37,419 nt of DNA. Source: an uncultured Methylotenera sp. (GTDB taxonomy: Bacteria; Pseudomonadota; Gammaproteobacteria; Burkholderiales; Methylophilaceae). The notes below the pieces were generated by a model. That model saw only the letters and a program-made list of their open reading frames with translations. It was not told the origin of the DNA and did no database searches. The translations under genes were made by a program, and so were the position numbers. Positions within the stretch are counted from its first letter, which is position 1, and each line of letters opens with the position of its first letter. This document shows positions 1 to 6,811 of the stretch, in pieces. The DNA is taken from positions 1 through 37,419 of the forward strand of contig CABHOJ010000127.1 in NCBI GenBank assembly GCA_902168195.1, written 5' to 3'.

Positions 1-27
1 GTCGTAAACCATCTATTCCTCTACAAC

Positions 28-36
28 TTATCCACC
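28..36 (+). promoter_or_regulatory. Candidate DnaA box downstream of dnaA
   Basis: The 9-mer TTATCCACC differs from the consensus box TTATCCACA at the last base only. It lies just past the dnaA stop codon, in the gap that in most bacteria separates dnaA from dnaN, which would lie left of this window. A single box is weak evidence for an origin. Confidence 0.4.
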
Positions 37-51
37 GATAGACCACAGGAT

Positions 52-1431
52 CTAATCGCGAATCACCTGGATCAATACCCCGATATCTCTAGCGACATTT
101 GGATCGTTTTGACGTAACTGCTCGATCTCGTCACAGGCATGCATCACCGTCGTGTGATGACGGCTACCAAAAGCCTCACCGATCTCCGGGAAGCTGTGGT
201 TCGTCAGTTCTCGAGCCAGGGCCATGGCGATCTGGCGGGGTCGGGCGAAATTCCGTGACCGCTTCTTGCTGTACATCTCCGCCACCTTGATCTTGTAGTA
301 GTCCGCGACCGTTTTCTGGATGTTCTCGATGGTCACCTGTCTCCCACGTACCGCGATGAGGTCACGCAAGGCGTCCTTGGCGAGGTTGACGTCGATGGCG
401 TGTCCCGTGAACTTGGCCATCGCCACGATACGGTTCAACGCCCCTTCCAGTTCCCGGACACTGGATCTCACCTGCTTCGCAATGAAGAAGGCGACATCCT
501 CGTGCAACACGAACTTCGCGGCTTCGGCCTTTTTCAACAGGATCGCCACGCGCATCTCCAGCTCGGGCGGTTCGACCGCGACCGTTAGTCCCCAACTGAA
601 TCGAGTACGCAGTCGCTCGTCGACATCGGCGATCTCCTTGGGATAGGTGTCGCAAGTGATGATGATCTGTTTCTTGGCTTCAATCAGGCTATTGAAGGCA
701 TAGAAGAACTCTTCCTGGGTCCGGCTCTTCTTGGCGAAGAACTGGATATCGTCGATCAGTAATAGATCCAGCGAGTGATACTGGCGCTTGAATTCATCGA
801 AGGCTTTATGCTCGTAGGCCTTTACGACATCCGATACATAGCGCTCCGCATGTAAGTAGCGGATCTTGGCTTCTGGACGCAAATACCGCAGATGATTGCC
901 GATGGCTTGTAACAAGTGGGTTTTACCTAGCCCAACCCCCCCATAGATGAACAGAGGGTTATAGGCCGTACCCGGATTCTCCGCCACCTGCAGGGCGGCA
1001 GCACGTGCAAGTTGATTGGCCCGGCCCGTGACGAAGTTATCGAAGTTAAAGGAAGGATTTAGGCCGCAACTCTCGGTCGCGCTCTTGGCTTTCTTGACCG
1101 TTGAAGTCTTCGGTTTGGCTGTGGAAATTAGCTCTACCGTACTGTCGGGCTGGATAGCTTCTTTTTGGTCGTGACCGTTATGGCGTTTTGCCGGCGCATC
1201 GAGCAATGCCAGCTCGATGACGATAGGCGTGTTCAGCAGTTCTTCGGCAAGCAATTCGATCCGATGCAGGAAACGGTCCTTGACCCACTGCTGCACGAAG
1301 CGGTTGGGCGCGAGCAGACGCAATACGCCGTCACGTGCTTCGAATTGCAATGGTTTGATCCAGGTGTTGAACTGTTGTGCGGAGAGCTCTTGCTTAAAGC
1401 GACCGAGACAAATAGACCAAAAGTTTTCCAT
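52..1431 (-). CDS. dnaA: Chromosomal replication initiator DnaA
   Basis: DnaA binds DnaA boxes at oriC as an ATP-bound oligomer, melts the origin and loads DnaB helicase. The 459-residue product shows the complete family layout: an N-terminal domain I (residues 1-80), a linker rich in Lys/Thr/Ser (about 81-125), an AAA+ domain with Walker A GGVGLGKT (164-171) and Walker B LLLIDDIQF with the Asp pair at 227-228, and the C-terminal domain IV carrying the DNA-binding signature around FGSRHHTTVMHA. Length is normal. It is transcribed leftwards, divergent from rpmH with about 300 bp between them, the classical rpmH-dnaA junction. No strong Shine-Dalgarno precedes the ATG at 1431. The start is chosen from the family N-terminus (short MxxFW opening). 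Confidence 0.98.
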   Translation of the reverse strand: MENFWSICLGRFKQELSAQQFNTWIKPLQFEARDGVLRLLAPNRFVQQWVKDRFLHRIELLAEELLNTPIVIELALLDAPAKRHNGHDQKEAIQPDSTVELISTAKPKTSTVKKAKSATESCGLNPSFNFDNFVTGRANQLARAAALQVAENPGTAYNPLFIYGGVGLGKTHLLQAIGNHLRYLRPEAKIRYLHAERYVSDVVKAYEHKAFDEFKRQYHSLDLLLIDDIQFFAKKSRTQEEFFYAFNSLIEAKKQIIITCDTYPKEIADVDERLRTRFSWGLTVAVEPPELEMRVAILLKKAEAAKFVLHEDVAFFIAKQVRSSVRELEGALNRIVAMAKFTGHAIDVNLAKDALRDLIAVRGRQVTIENIQKTVADYYKIKVAEMYSKKRSRNFARPRQIAMALARELTNHSFPEIGEAFGSRHHTTVMHACDEIEQLRQNDPNVARDIGVLIQVIRD

Positions 1432-1602
1432 CGGTTGCCCGATACCTCAACAGATAGTAAGTGATGGTATTTGCTCGAAGTGCAAGATGTTTGAATTTGA
1501 ATGTTCGAGCGCCGATACTGGTTTGCGAGGTCGTCGATCATTCAGGATCACCGCCTTGCCGCCCAGCATTTATCGGATTCATTCTAGCTTGTTTGACCGA
1601 AC

Positions 1603-1611
1603 TTATCCACA
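1603..1611 (+). promoter_or_regulatory. Perfect DnaA box TTATCCACA
   Basis: This is an exact match to the consensus R-type DnaA box, located between dnaA and rpmH about 50 bp upstream of the rpmH -35 element. Confidence 0.6.
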
Positions 1612-1656
1612 GGCAATTGGCCTATATTTGCAGCCAAAAGGCGGCACAAATAAACA

Positions 1657-1686
1657 TTGACAAAACATGGTCATATCGGGTTAAAT
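1657..1686 (+). promoter_or_regulatory. Sigma-70 promoter of rpmH
   Basis: A perfect -35 TTGACA (1657-1662) is followed after 18 bp by TTAAAT (1681-1686, 4 of 6 matches to TATAAT). It lies 45 bp upstream of the rpmH ATG and in the correct orientation for the rpmH-rnpA-yidD-yidC run. Confidence 0.6.
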
Positions 1687-1730
1687 TACGCCCTTTGTTT
1701 AGAAACGCATAGAAGTCACCGGAGATTCTT

Positions 1731-1865
1731 ATGAAACGTACTTACCAGCCTTCGAAAGTTCGTCGCGCCCGCACCCATGGCTTCCTGGTGCGCATGAAAA
1801 CCCGTGGTGGTCGCGCTGTCATCGCTGCGCGCCGTGCCAAGGGCCGTGCTCGCCTCGCTGTCTAG
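1731..1865 (+). CDS. rpmH: 50S ribosomal protein L34
   Basis: L34 is a small basic protein of the large ribosomal subunit. The 44-codon frame begins [18 protein letters not shown] and ends with the Arg/Lys/Ala-rich tail typical of the family (exact family length 44). A GGAG Shine-Dalgarno sits 6 bp before the ATG. It is the first gene of the run rpmH-rnpA-yidD-yidC. Only 22 bp separate its stop from the presumed rnpA start, so co-transcription is expected. Confidence 0.97.
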   Translation: MKRTYQPSKVRRARTHGFLVRMKTRGGRAVIAARRAKGRARLAV

Positions 1866-1878
1866 TCTATTCCTGTGA

Positions 1879-1897
1879 AATTCGGTTTTGCCGAATT
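1879..1897 (+). promoter_or_regulatory. Hairpin enclosing the rnpA TTG start
   Basis: A 7-bp perfect stem, AATTCGG (1879-1885) and CCGAATT (1891-1897), has the 5-nt loop TTTTG. The loop contains the TTG (1888-1890) that is the only plausible initiation codon in the rnpA frame after the in-frame TGA at 1876-1878. Confidence 0.45.
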
Positions 1898-2265
1898 CAG
1901 GATTTCCCAGAAGCGCTAGAATCGTTAAAACGGATGATTTTTCATCCGTTTTTAATTTCCGCAAGCGCATCTCAGGACAATTCATCACCCTGCACTACCA
2001 ATATAATCAGCTTGGCAGACCACGGCTTGGCCTGATTGTCGGGAAGCGCACGGCACGACTCTCGGTGCAGCGTAATTATATGAAGCGGATCTTGCGTGAG
2101 ATGTTCAGGCAGCATTGCTATCACTTGCAGAATCTGGATATCGTCATACGCGCGCAGAAGCTCTATGTCCCATCGCAGTTTCCCCTGGTCGAACACGAGT
2201 TCCGGGAATTGATGTTGAGATTGCATCGCCAGACGCAACCGCGCATCGTGTCCACGCCATCATGA
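1888..2265 (+). CDS. rnpA: Ribonuclease P protein component
   Basis: RnpA is the protein cofactor of RNase P, which matures tRNA 5' ends together with the RnpB RNA. The 125-residue product is basic. It carries the N-terminal segment PRSARIVKTDDFSSVF and the conserved RNA-binding RNR-like motif, here QRNYMKRILRE. The frame opens after a TGA at 1876-1878, so TTG at 1888 is the only sensible start, and no Shine-Dalgarno is visible. A GTG at 1875 in another frame opens a 14-codon overlapping ORF (start MKFGF) that ends at 1919. A translational-coupling role or a small indel near the start cannot be excluded. The stop overlaps the yidD start (ATGA), which implies coupled translation. Confidence 0.93.
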   Translation: MPNSGFPRSARIVKTDDFSSVFNFRKRISGQFITLHYQYNQLGRPRLGLIVGKRTARLSVQRNYMKRILREMFRQHCYHLQNLDIVIRAQKLYVPSQFPLVEHEFRELMLRLHRQTQPRIVSTPS

Positions 2266-2471
2266 AACAAGCCCTTCTCTGGCTGATCAAAGCATATCAA
2301 CTGACACTAAGTCCCTATTTTGGGCAACAATGTCGATTCTCGCCAACCTGCTCGCAATATACGGCAGAAGCGATCGCGAAGCACGGTGCATGGTTGGGTA
2401 GCTGGTACGGCCTGAAACGACTCTCACGCTGCCACCCGTGGCATGCGGGCGGTCATGACCCCATCCCTTGA
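2262..2471 (+). CDS. yidD: Membrane protein insertion efficiency factor YidD
   Basis: YidD is a small membrane-associated protein that assists YidC-dependent insertion of inner-membrane proteins. The 69-residue product has an N-terminal amphipathic helix (MKQALLWLIKAYQLTLSP), then the family hallmark of conserved Cys residues in CRFSPTCSQY, and a C-terminal RCHPWHAGGHDPIP segment. Family length is about 70-85. The start is set by the ATGA overlap with rnpA rather than by longer upstream options. It lies directly before yidC, as in most proteobacteria. Confidence 0.95.
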   Translation: MKQALLWLIKAYQLTLSPYFGQQCRFSPTCSQYTAEAIAKHGAWLGSWYGLKRLSRCHPWHAGGHDPIP

Positions 2472-2506
2472 TGAACCCTTGAATATTTAATTTAGATAAG
2501 AGATTT

Positions 2507-4150
2507 ATGGATACCAAGCGTCTGATTCTTTTCGTTATTTTTTCGTTCTCGATTCTGATGTTATGGGATGCCTGGCAGCGCCAAGATGCTCCTGCAGGCG
2601 CCATCCCTGCAGTGAGCCAGCAGGATGCGGATAGCAGCGTACCGCAAGCGGAGCGCACGACCACTCCCGCGACGGATTTGCCGAAAGAAACCGGATTCCG
2701 CCTGCAAACCGCCGGCAGGGTCCAGGTGGAGACCGATCTATTCAAGGCGGATATCGATACCCTGGGAGGCGATCTTCGCCGACTCGAATTGCTGCAACAT
2801 CGCTCCGTCGAATCCATGGAGAAGAATTTCGTCCTCATGGAGGATACAGCGGCACCGATGCTCTATGTCGCGCAATCTGGTCTGATCGGTAACGACCTCC
2901 CGACGCACAAGACCCAGTTCGCCAGTGCCGCGGATAGCTACAAGATGCAAGAAGGCAGTGACAGACTGGATGTCATCCTGACCTGGACCAATCCGCAAGG
3001 CGTCAAGGTCGAGAAGATTTACACCTTCCATCGCGGCAGTTACGCCATCGATGTGAGCTATGTCATCGATAACGGTAGCGCCAGTGCACTGGAACCCGCC
3101 GTCTATTACCAGATCGTCCACGACAGCGAATCCAATCAAGGCTCGGCGATGATGCCTACCTTCACCGGAGGCGCTTACTACACGGAAGCGGACAAGTTCA
3201 AGAAATTGGCATTCAAGGATATGGGCAAGAACGATCTGTCGCTGACGGCGAAGGACGGCTGGGTCGGCCTGGTCCAGCATTATTTCGTCGGTGCCTGGAT
3301 CCCAGCCGATAACCTCCAGCGCATCTTCTACACCAAACAACTGAGCGATAACATCTACTCCATCGGTAGCAAGAGCATGCTCGATAGCATCGCACCAGGC
3401 GCCACGGAAAAGGTCACCGCACGTCTCTATGCCGGCCCACAAACGCAGAGTCAGTTACAAAGCGTTGCACCCGGTCTGGAATATACCGTGGATTACGGCT
3501 GGCTCACCGTGATCGCTTCCCCACTGTTCTGGGTACTCTCGGCCATCGAGAAGCTGGTACATAACTGGGGTGTCGCCATCATCCTGCTCACCATCCTGAT
3601 CAAGATCGCGTTCTATCCATTGTCTGCTGCCAGCTATCGTTCCATGGCCCAGATGCGCGAATTGGCACCGCGCCTGCAACGCATGAAGGAACAATATGGC
3701 GATGATCGCCAGAAACTGCAGCAGGCCATGATGGAGCTCTACAAGACCGAGAAGATTAATCCCATGGGCGGCTGCCTGCCGATCCTGGTCCAGATCCCGG
3801 TGTTCATCGCGCTCTATTGGGTCCTCCTGGGCAGCGTCGAGATGCGACATGCCCCGTTCATGCTATGGATACAGGACTTGTCGGCCACCGACCCCTATTT
3901 CGTACTGCCTATCCTGATGGGCGCGACGATGATCATCCAGACCAGACTCAACCCGACGCCGCCGGATCCTGTGCAGGCGAAGATCATGATGATCATGCCG
4001 ATCGTGTTCAGCGTGTTCTTCTTCTTCTTCCCGGCAGGCCTGGTGCTGTATTGGCTGGTCAACAACATCCTGTCGATCGCGCAGCAATGGCACATCAATC
4101 GCCAGGCTGAGATCGATACCCTTAACAAGAAGAAAGCGACCAACCGCTAG
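2507..4150 (+). CDS. yidC: Membrane protein insertase YidC
   Basis: YidC (Oxa1/Alb3 family) inserts and folds inner-membrane proteins, alone or with SecYEG. Its substrates include the Fo subunits a and c encoded later in this window. The 547-residue product has the gram-negative layout: an N-terminal anchor (about residues 4-20), a long periplasmic beta-rich domain (about 25-330), and a C-terminal insertase core of five hydrophobic segments starting near the LFWVLSAIEKLVHNWG motif. The conserved core includes NPMGGCLPILVQ and PAGLVLYWLVNN. It ends with a basic cytoplasmic tail (NKKKATNR). Length is normal. It sits 35 bp downstream of yidD. Confidence 0.97.
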   Translation: MDTKRLILFVIFSFSILMLWDAWQRQDAPAGAIPAVSQQDADSSVPQAERTTTPATDLPKETGFRLQTAGRVQVETDLFKADIDTLGGDLRRLELLQHRSVESMEKNFVLMEDTAAPMLYVAQSGLIGNDLPTHKTQFASAADSYKMQEGSDRLDVILTWTNPQGVKVEKIYTFHRGSYAIDVSYVIDNGSASALEPAVYYQIVHDSESNQGSAMMPTFTGGAYYTEADKFKKLAFKDMGKNDLSLTAKDGWVGLVQHYFVGAWIPADNLQRIFYTKQLSDNIYSIGSKSMLDSIAPGATEKVTARLYAGPQTQSQLQSVAPGLEYTVDYGWLTVIASPLFWVLSAIEKLVHNWGVAIILLTILIKIAFYPLSAASYRSMAQMRELAPRLQRMKEQYGDDRQKLQQAMMELYKTEKINPMGGCLPILVQIPVFIALYWVLLGSVEMRHAPFMLWIQDLSATDPYFVLPILMGATMIIQTRLNPTPPDPVQAKIMMIMPIVFSVFFFFFPAGLVLYWLVNNILSIAQQWHINRQAEIDTLNKKKATNR

Positions 4151-4197
4151 CGGATAGTCCGCGCCCGACCGGCCGGACCTGAAAGGCTGCGTGTGAG

Positions 4198-5553
4198 ATG
4201 AAGCCAGGGCAGCAGACGAACATAGACACCATCGCCGCGATCGCTACTGCCCCAGGCTCGGGTGGCATCGGTATCGTGCGGGTGTCCGGTCCTGCTGCCA
4301 GCCAAGTCGCTGTTGGTGTTCTCGGTCACTGTCCTGCACCCCGTCATGCGGCTTATCTCGCATTCAAGGAAGCCGACGGCAACCTGATCGACCGCGGCAT
4401 TGCCATCTATTACCCCGGCCCTCATTCCTATACCGGTGAAGATGTACTCGAACTACAAGCGCATGGCGGCACAGCACTCATGCAGATCCTCCTCAAGCGC
4501 TGCCTGCAGCTTGGCGCGCGTCAGGCGGAGCCCGGCGAATTCACTCGCCGTGCTTATCTGAACGACAAGCTGGATCTGGCGCAGGCCGAGGCTGTCGCCG
4601 ATGTAATCAATGCCGCCACGGAAGAAGCGGCGCGCAGTGCGGTGCGTTCATTGTCCGGCGAGTTCTCTACCACCATCCATGCCCTGCTCGACCGTCTGGT
4701 CGATCTGCGCATGTATGTCGAAGCCTGTCTGGATTTTCCGGAAGAAGAGATCGACTTCATCACGCAAGGACGCGTTGCGGAAAAACTCGCAGCCATCCGC
4801 CAGCAACTGGATGAGGTCTTCGCTCAGGCGCGGCAGGGAAATCTATTGCGTGAAGGAATCCAGGTGGTGCTGGTCGGCCAACCTAATGTCGGCAAGTCCA
4901 GCCTGATGAACCAGCTCGCTGGTGAAGAGGTAGCCATCGTCACCCCGGTCGCCGGTACGACGCGCGATACCATCCGCAATGCGATCCAGATCCAGGGCAT
5001 CCCCTTGCATGTCACTGATACGGCAGGATTGCGTGAAACCAGCGATGAGATCGAAAAGGAAGGCATCGCCCGAACATGGCGAGCTCTAGAAAACGCGCAT
5101 ATCGCATTATTATTGGTGGACGCAGCCCATGATATCGGCGAGATGGAAAAATCGATCCTGGCGCGATTGCCGGCGTTTTTGCCGAAAATATGGCTACACA
5201 ACAAGATCGATCTGCATCAAGAAGCGCCTAGGATCGTAGTGCGCGAGCAGGAGTCCCATATTTACCTCTCAGCCAAGACCGGGTCGGGACTTGAGCTCTT
5301 GAAAGCGGAGTTGCTGAAACTGGCAGGCTGGCAACCCGCCGGTGAAGGGGTGTTCATGGCAAGGGCCAGACATCTATCAGCAATGGAAGACGTACGCACA
5401 CATTTGCTGAACGCCGAAGCCCACTTGAAGCAGTCGGAATTGCTGGCAGAAGAGTTGAGGCTGGCGCAAGAGGCCTTGAGCAGCATCACTGGTGAATTCA
5501 GTGCTGACGATTTGCTGGGCGAGATCTTCAGCCGATTCTGTATCGGCAAATAA
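4198..5553 (+). CDS. mnmE: tRNA modification GTPase MnmE
   Basis: MnmE works with MnmG (9520-11412 in this window) to place a carboxymethylaminomethyl group on the wobble uridine (U34) of certain tRNAs. The 451-residue product contains the folate-binding N-terminal domain, a helical domain, and an inserted G domain with G1 GQPNVGKSS (227-235), TTRDT switch I, DTAG (274-277) and NKID. It ends with the diagnostic C-terminal FCIGK, whose Cys is near residue 448. Length equals the usual ~450. It converges with the cytochrome b gene, with only 10 bp between stops. Unlike in many relatives, mnmE and mnmG are separated here by three minus-strand genes. Confidence 0.97.
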   Translation: MKPGQQTNIDTIAAIATAPGSGGIGIVRVSGPAASQVAVGVLGHCPAPRHAAYLAFKEADGNLIDRGIAIYYPGPHSYTGEDVLELQAHGGTALMQILLKRCLQLGARQAEPGEFTRRAYLNDKLDLAQAEAVADVINAATEEAARSAVRSLSGEFSTTIHALLDRLVDLRMYVEACLDFPEEEIDFITQGRVAEKLAAIRQQLDEVFAQARQGNLLREGIQVVLVGQPNVGKSSLMNQLAGEEVAIVTPVAGTTRDTIRNAIQIQGIPLHVTDTAGLRETSDEIEKEGIARTWRALENAHIALLLVDAAHDIGEMEKSILARLPAFLPKIWLHNKIDLHQEAPRIVVREQESHIYLSAKTGSGLELLKAELLKLAGWQPAGEGVFMARARHLSAMEDVRTHLLNAEAHLKQSELLAEELRLAQEALSSITGEFSADDLLGEIFSRFCIGK

Positions 5554-5563
5554 GCCGACTGCT

Positions 5564-6154
5564 TTAGTGTCGGTGTCTCATGCGATGTTTCACGTGAAAC
5601 ATATGATCCGGCAATTCACTTTTCTTTGAGCGACGTTTGAAACCAGTGATCATGGCGCCGATCAGGTTGTCGTGATGCAGGATACTTTCTATCAATACGC
5701 CAGCGACGTGCAATCCTACCAGTGCCAGCCAGGTCCAGGATGACCACGCATGCAGCGTTTGCAGAAGCTCGGATCGATCGATGAGCCATCCATCGTTATA
5801 GACCAGTATGCCTGTCAGTACCGTGAACAGGCCGTCTGCCAATAACGCGTAGATCATCAGAGAGCCGGCAGGATTATGGCCGATGAAGCGTTTGCTTTGG
5901 CCATGCAGGATCTGCCATATATAGCGTGCGGCCTCGATCGGATGAAGAGGAAAGGCATGGAAGTTAGCGTAGCCGGTGCGCATATTGCCCCAGCATATAC
6001 GTGCGAGGATCAGCAATCCGGCAGCATAGCCGGCATAGGCATGGAGAAGGCGATCCCATTCTGAGGCGTAGGTCACAAAGGCCACGGCGAATGCCGTGAC
6101 CAGTGACCAATGAAATAGTCTGACGAACCTGTCCCAGACGTATTTCGTACTCAT
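5564..6154 (-). CDS. Cytochrome b561-type membrane protein
   Basis: This is a 196-residue inner-membrane diheme cytochrome b of the bacterial b561 / Ni-Fe-hydrogenase b-subunit fold. It opens VWDRFVRLFHW, the family hallmark, and has about four transmembrane helices. Candidate heme-ligand His residues are H15, H38, H135 and H149. The GHNPAGSLM segment (92-100) is also typical. Such proteins move electrons between quinones and periplasmic cytochromes. Its start is 7 bp from the stop of the SHP-like cytochrome c, so the two form an operon and probably partner. The last ~12 codons (..MFHVKHRMRHRH) are unusual: they are encoded by a parS palindrome and look like a tail added by the site rather than a functional domain. 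The exact substrate is unknown. Confidence 0.88.
   Translation of the reverse strand: MSTKYVWDRFVRLFHWSLVTAFAVAFVTYASEWDRLLHAYAGYAAGLLILARICWGNMRTGYANFHAFPLHPIEAARYIWQILHGQSKRFIGHNPAGSLMIYALLADGLFTVLTGILVYNDGWLIDRSELLQTLHAWSSWTWLALVGLHVAGVLIESILHHDNLIGAMITGFKRRSKKSELPDHMFHVKHRMRHRH
5586..5601. promoter_or_regulatory. parS: parS centromere site 1
   Basis: The 16-mer TGTTTCACGTGAAACA is a perfect palindrome identical to the canonical chromosomal parS consensus. It extends by one base pair on each side to an 18-bp palindrome. It lies inside the 3' end of the cytochrome b gene, next to the mnmE stop. ParB encoded at 12811-13671 is the expected ligand. Confidence 0.93.
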
Positions 6155-6161
6155 GAGACGT

Positions 6162-6587
6162 TCATTTCCCCGTGGTCAGCAGATAGGCGATGAAATTGCC
6201 CTTCTCTTGCGCAGTGCAATCGCGCCCGATGATGTCGTTGCAGTGCTTGGTGAAATTCTTTTCCACTTTTTCCACTGAGCCGAATCGTTTGTCGTTGGTC
6301 ACAGGCGATAAAGGGCGAATGGGTTTGCCCGTAACGATATGCTTACCGCTATCCGCCGGGTTGCTCGTGTGGCAGGATGCGCAAGCGACCTGCTTGCCCT
6401 TGATGGTGAGCTCTCGCGTGAAAAAGGCTTGGCCTTCCTCAGCGGACAAGCCCGGCGATTGCGGATCGATATGTTGAGCGATGGCTGCGTACTTGTCGGC
6501 GAGCTTCTGTGCGGTTGCGACATCGGCTTGCGCTGATAGTGACAGGCTACTCAACAAGATGAGCAAGGTGGAAGAAAGTTTGCGCAT
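6162..6587 (-). CDS. SHP-like cytochrome c (DUF1924 family)
   Basis: This is a 141-residue periplasmic monoheme cytochrome. A Sec signal peptide occupies about residues 1-21 (SLSLSAQA cleavage), and the heme site CASCH is at 69-73. The C-terminal half (TGKPIRPLSP, DKRF, VEKNF, CNDIIGRDCT, EKGNFIAYL) closely resembles, from memory, Rhodobacter sphaeroides heme protein SHP. SHP is a high-spin cytochrome that binds O2 and whose sixth ligand is an Asn directly before a conserved Cys. Here that position is His115, before Cys116. Cys116 and Cys124 match the SHP disulfide pair. If aligned correctly, the heme could be bis-His. In other bacteria SHP genes often sit beside a cytochrome b561 and a diheme cytochrome c; the b561 is present here and the diheme protein is not. 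Shine-Dalgarno AGGAG lies 6 bp before the ATG. Confidence 0.9.
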   Translation of the reverse strand: MRKLSSTLLILLSSLSLSAQADVATAQKLADKYAAIAQHIDPQSPGLSAEEGQAFFTRELTIKGKQVACASCHTSNPADSGKHIVTGKPIRPLSPVTNDKRFGSVEKVEKNFTKHCNDIIGRDCTAQEKGNFIAYLLTTGK

Positions 6588-6624
6588 GACGGACTCCTAG
6601 GGTTGGCGATGAATCGATACGGTT

Positions 6625-6653
6625 TGCATAGTACTAAGCGAATTACGTGCCAA
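6625..6653 (-). promoter_or_regulatory. Possible promoter of the SHP-cytochrome b operon
   Basis: On the minus strand TTGGCA (6653-6648) is followed after 17 bp by TATGCA (6630-6625), about 38 bp upstream of the SHP-like start codon. The -35 is good and the -10 is poor (3 of 6), so this is tentative. Confidence 0.25.
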
Positions 6654-6757
6654 ATTCTAGGCAACCATGATGACAAGCCGATGAAATAAGGCATTGCGAG
6701 GAGTAAGCGCGTTAGCGAATGGAGGGATGTATGCAACGGCAGCCTTGCATCACACCT

Positions 6758-6793
6758 ACAGAAAATCTGTCCTTGCACTGCATGAGTGCAAGG
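6758..6793. terminator. Tandem inverted repeats after the AsmA-like gene
   Basis: Two adjacent hairpins are present. CCTTGCACT / AGTGCAAGG (6771-6779 with 6785-6793) form a perfect 9-bp stem with loop GCATG. ACAGA / TCTGT (6758-6762 with 6766-6770) form a small stem. They lie just past the stop of the minus-strand gene ending at 6812. Terminator function is plausible, but there is no long U tract. Confidence 0.4.
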
Positions 6794-6811
6794 ATATGAC
6801 AAAGATGCCGC

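Larger units (their letters stand above)
1432..1730. other. dnaA-rpmH intergenic region, possible origin segment
   Basis: This 299-bp gap between divergent dnaA and rpmH has AT-rich stretches around 1465-1505 and 1640-1690. It holds one perfect DnaA box (TTATCCACA, 1603-1611) and the rpmH promoter. Several betaproteobacteria have oriC beside dnaA, so this gap or the one on the far side of dnaA is the natural candidate. I do not see a cluster of boxes, so origin function is an inference from context. DnaA autoregulation of dnaA is the other obvious use of a box here. Confidence 0.4.
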
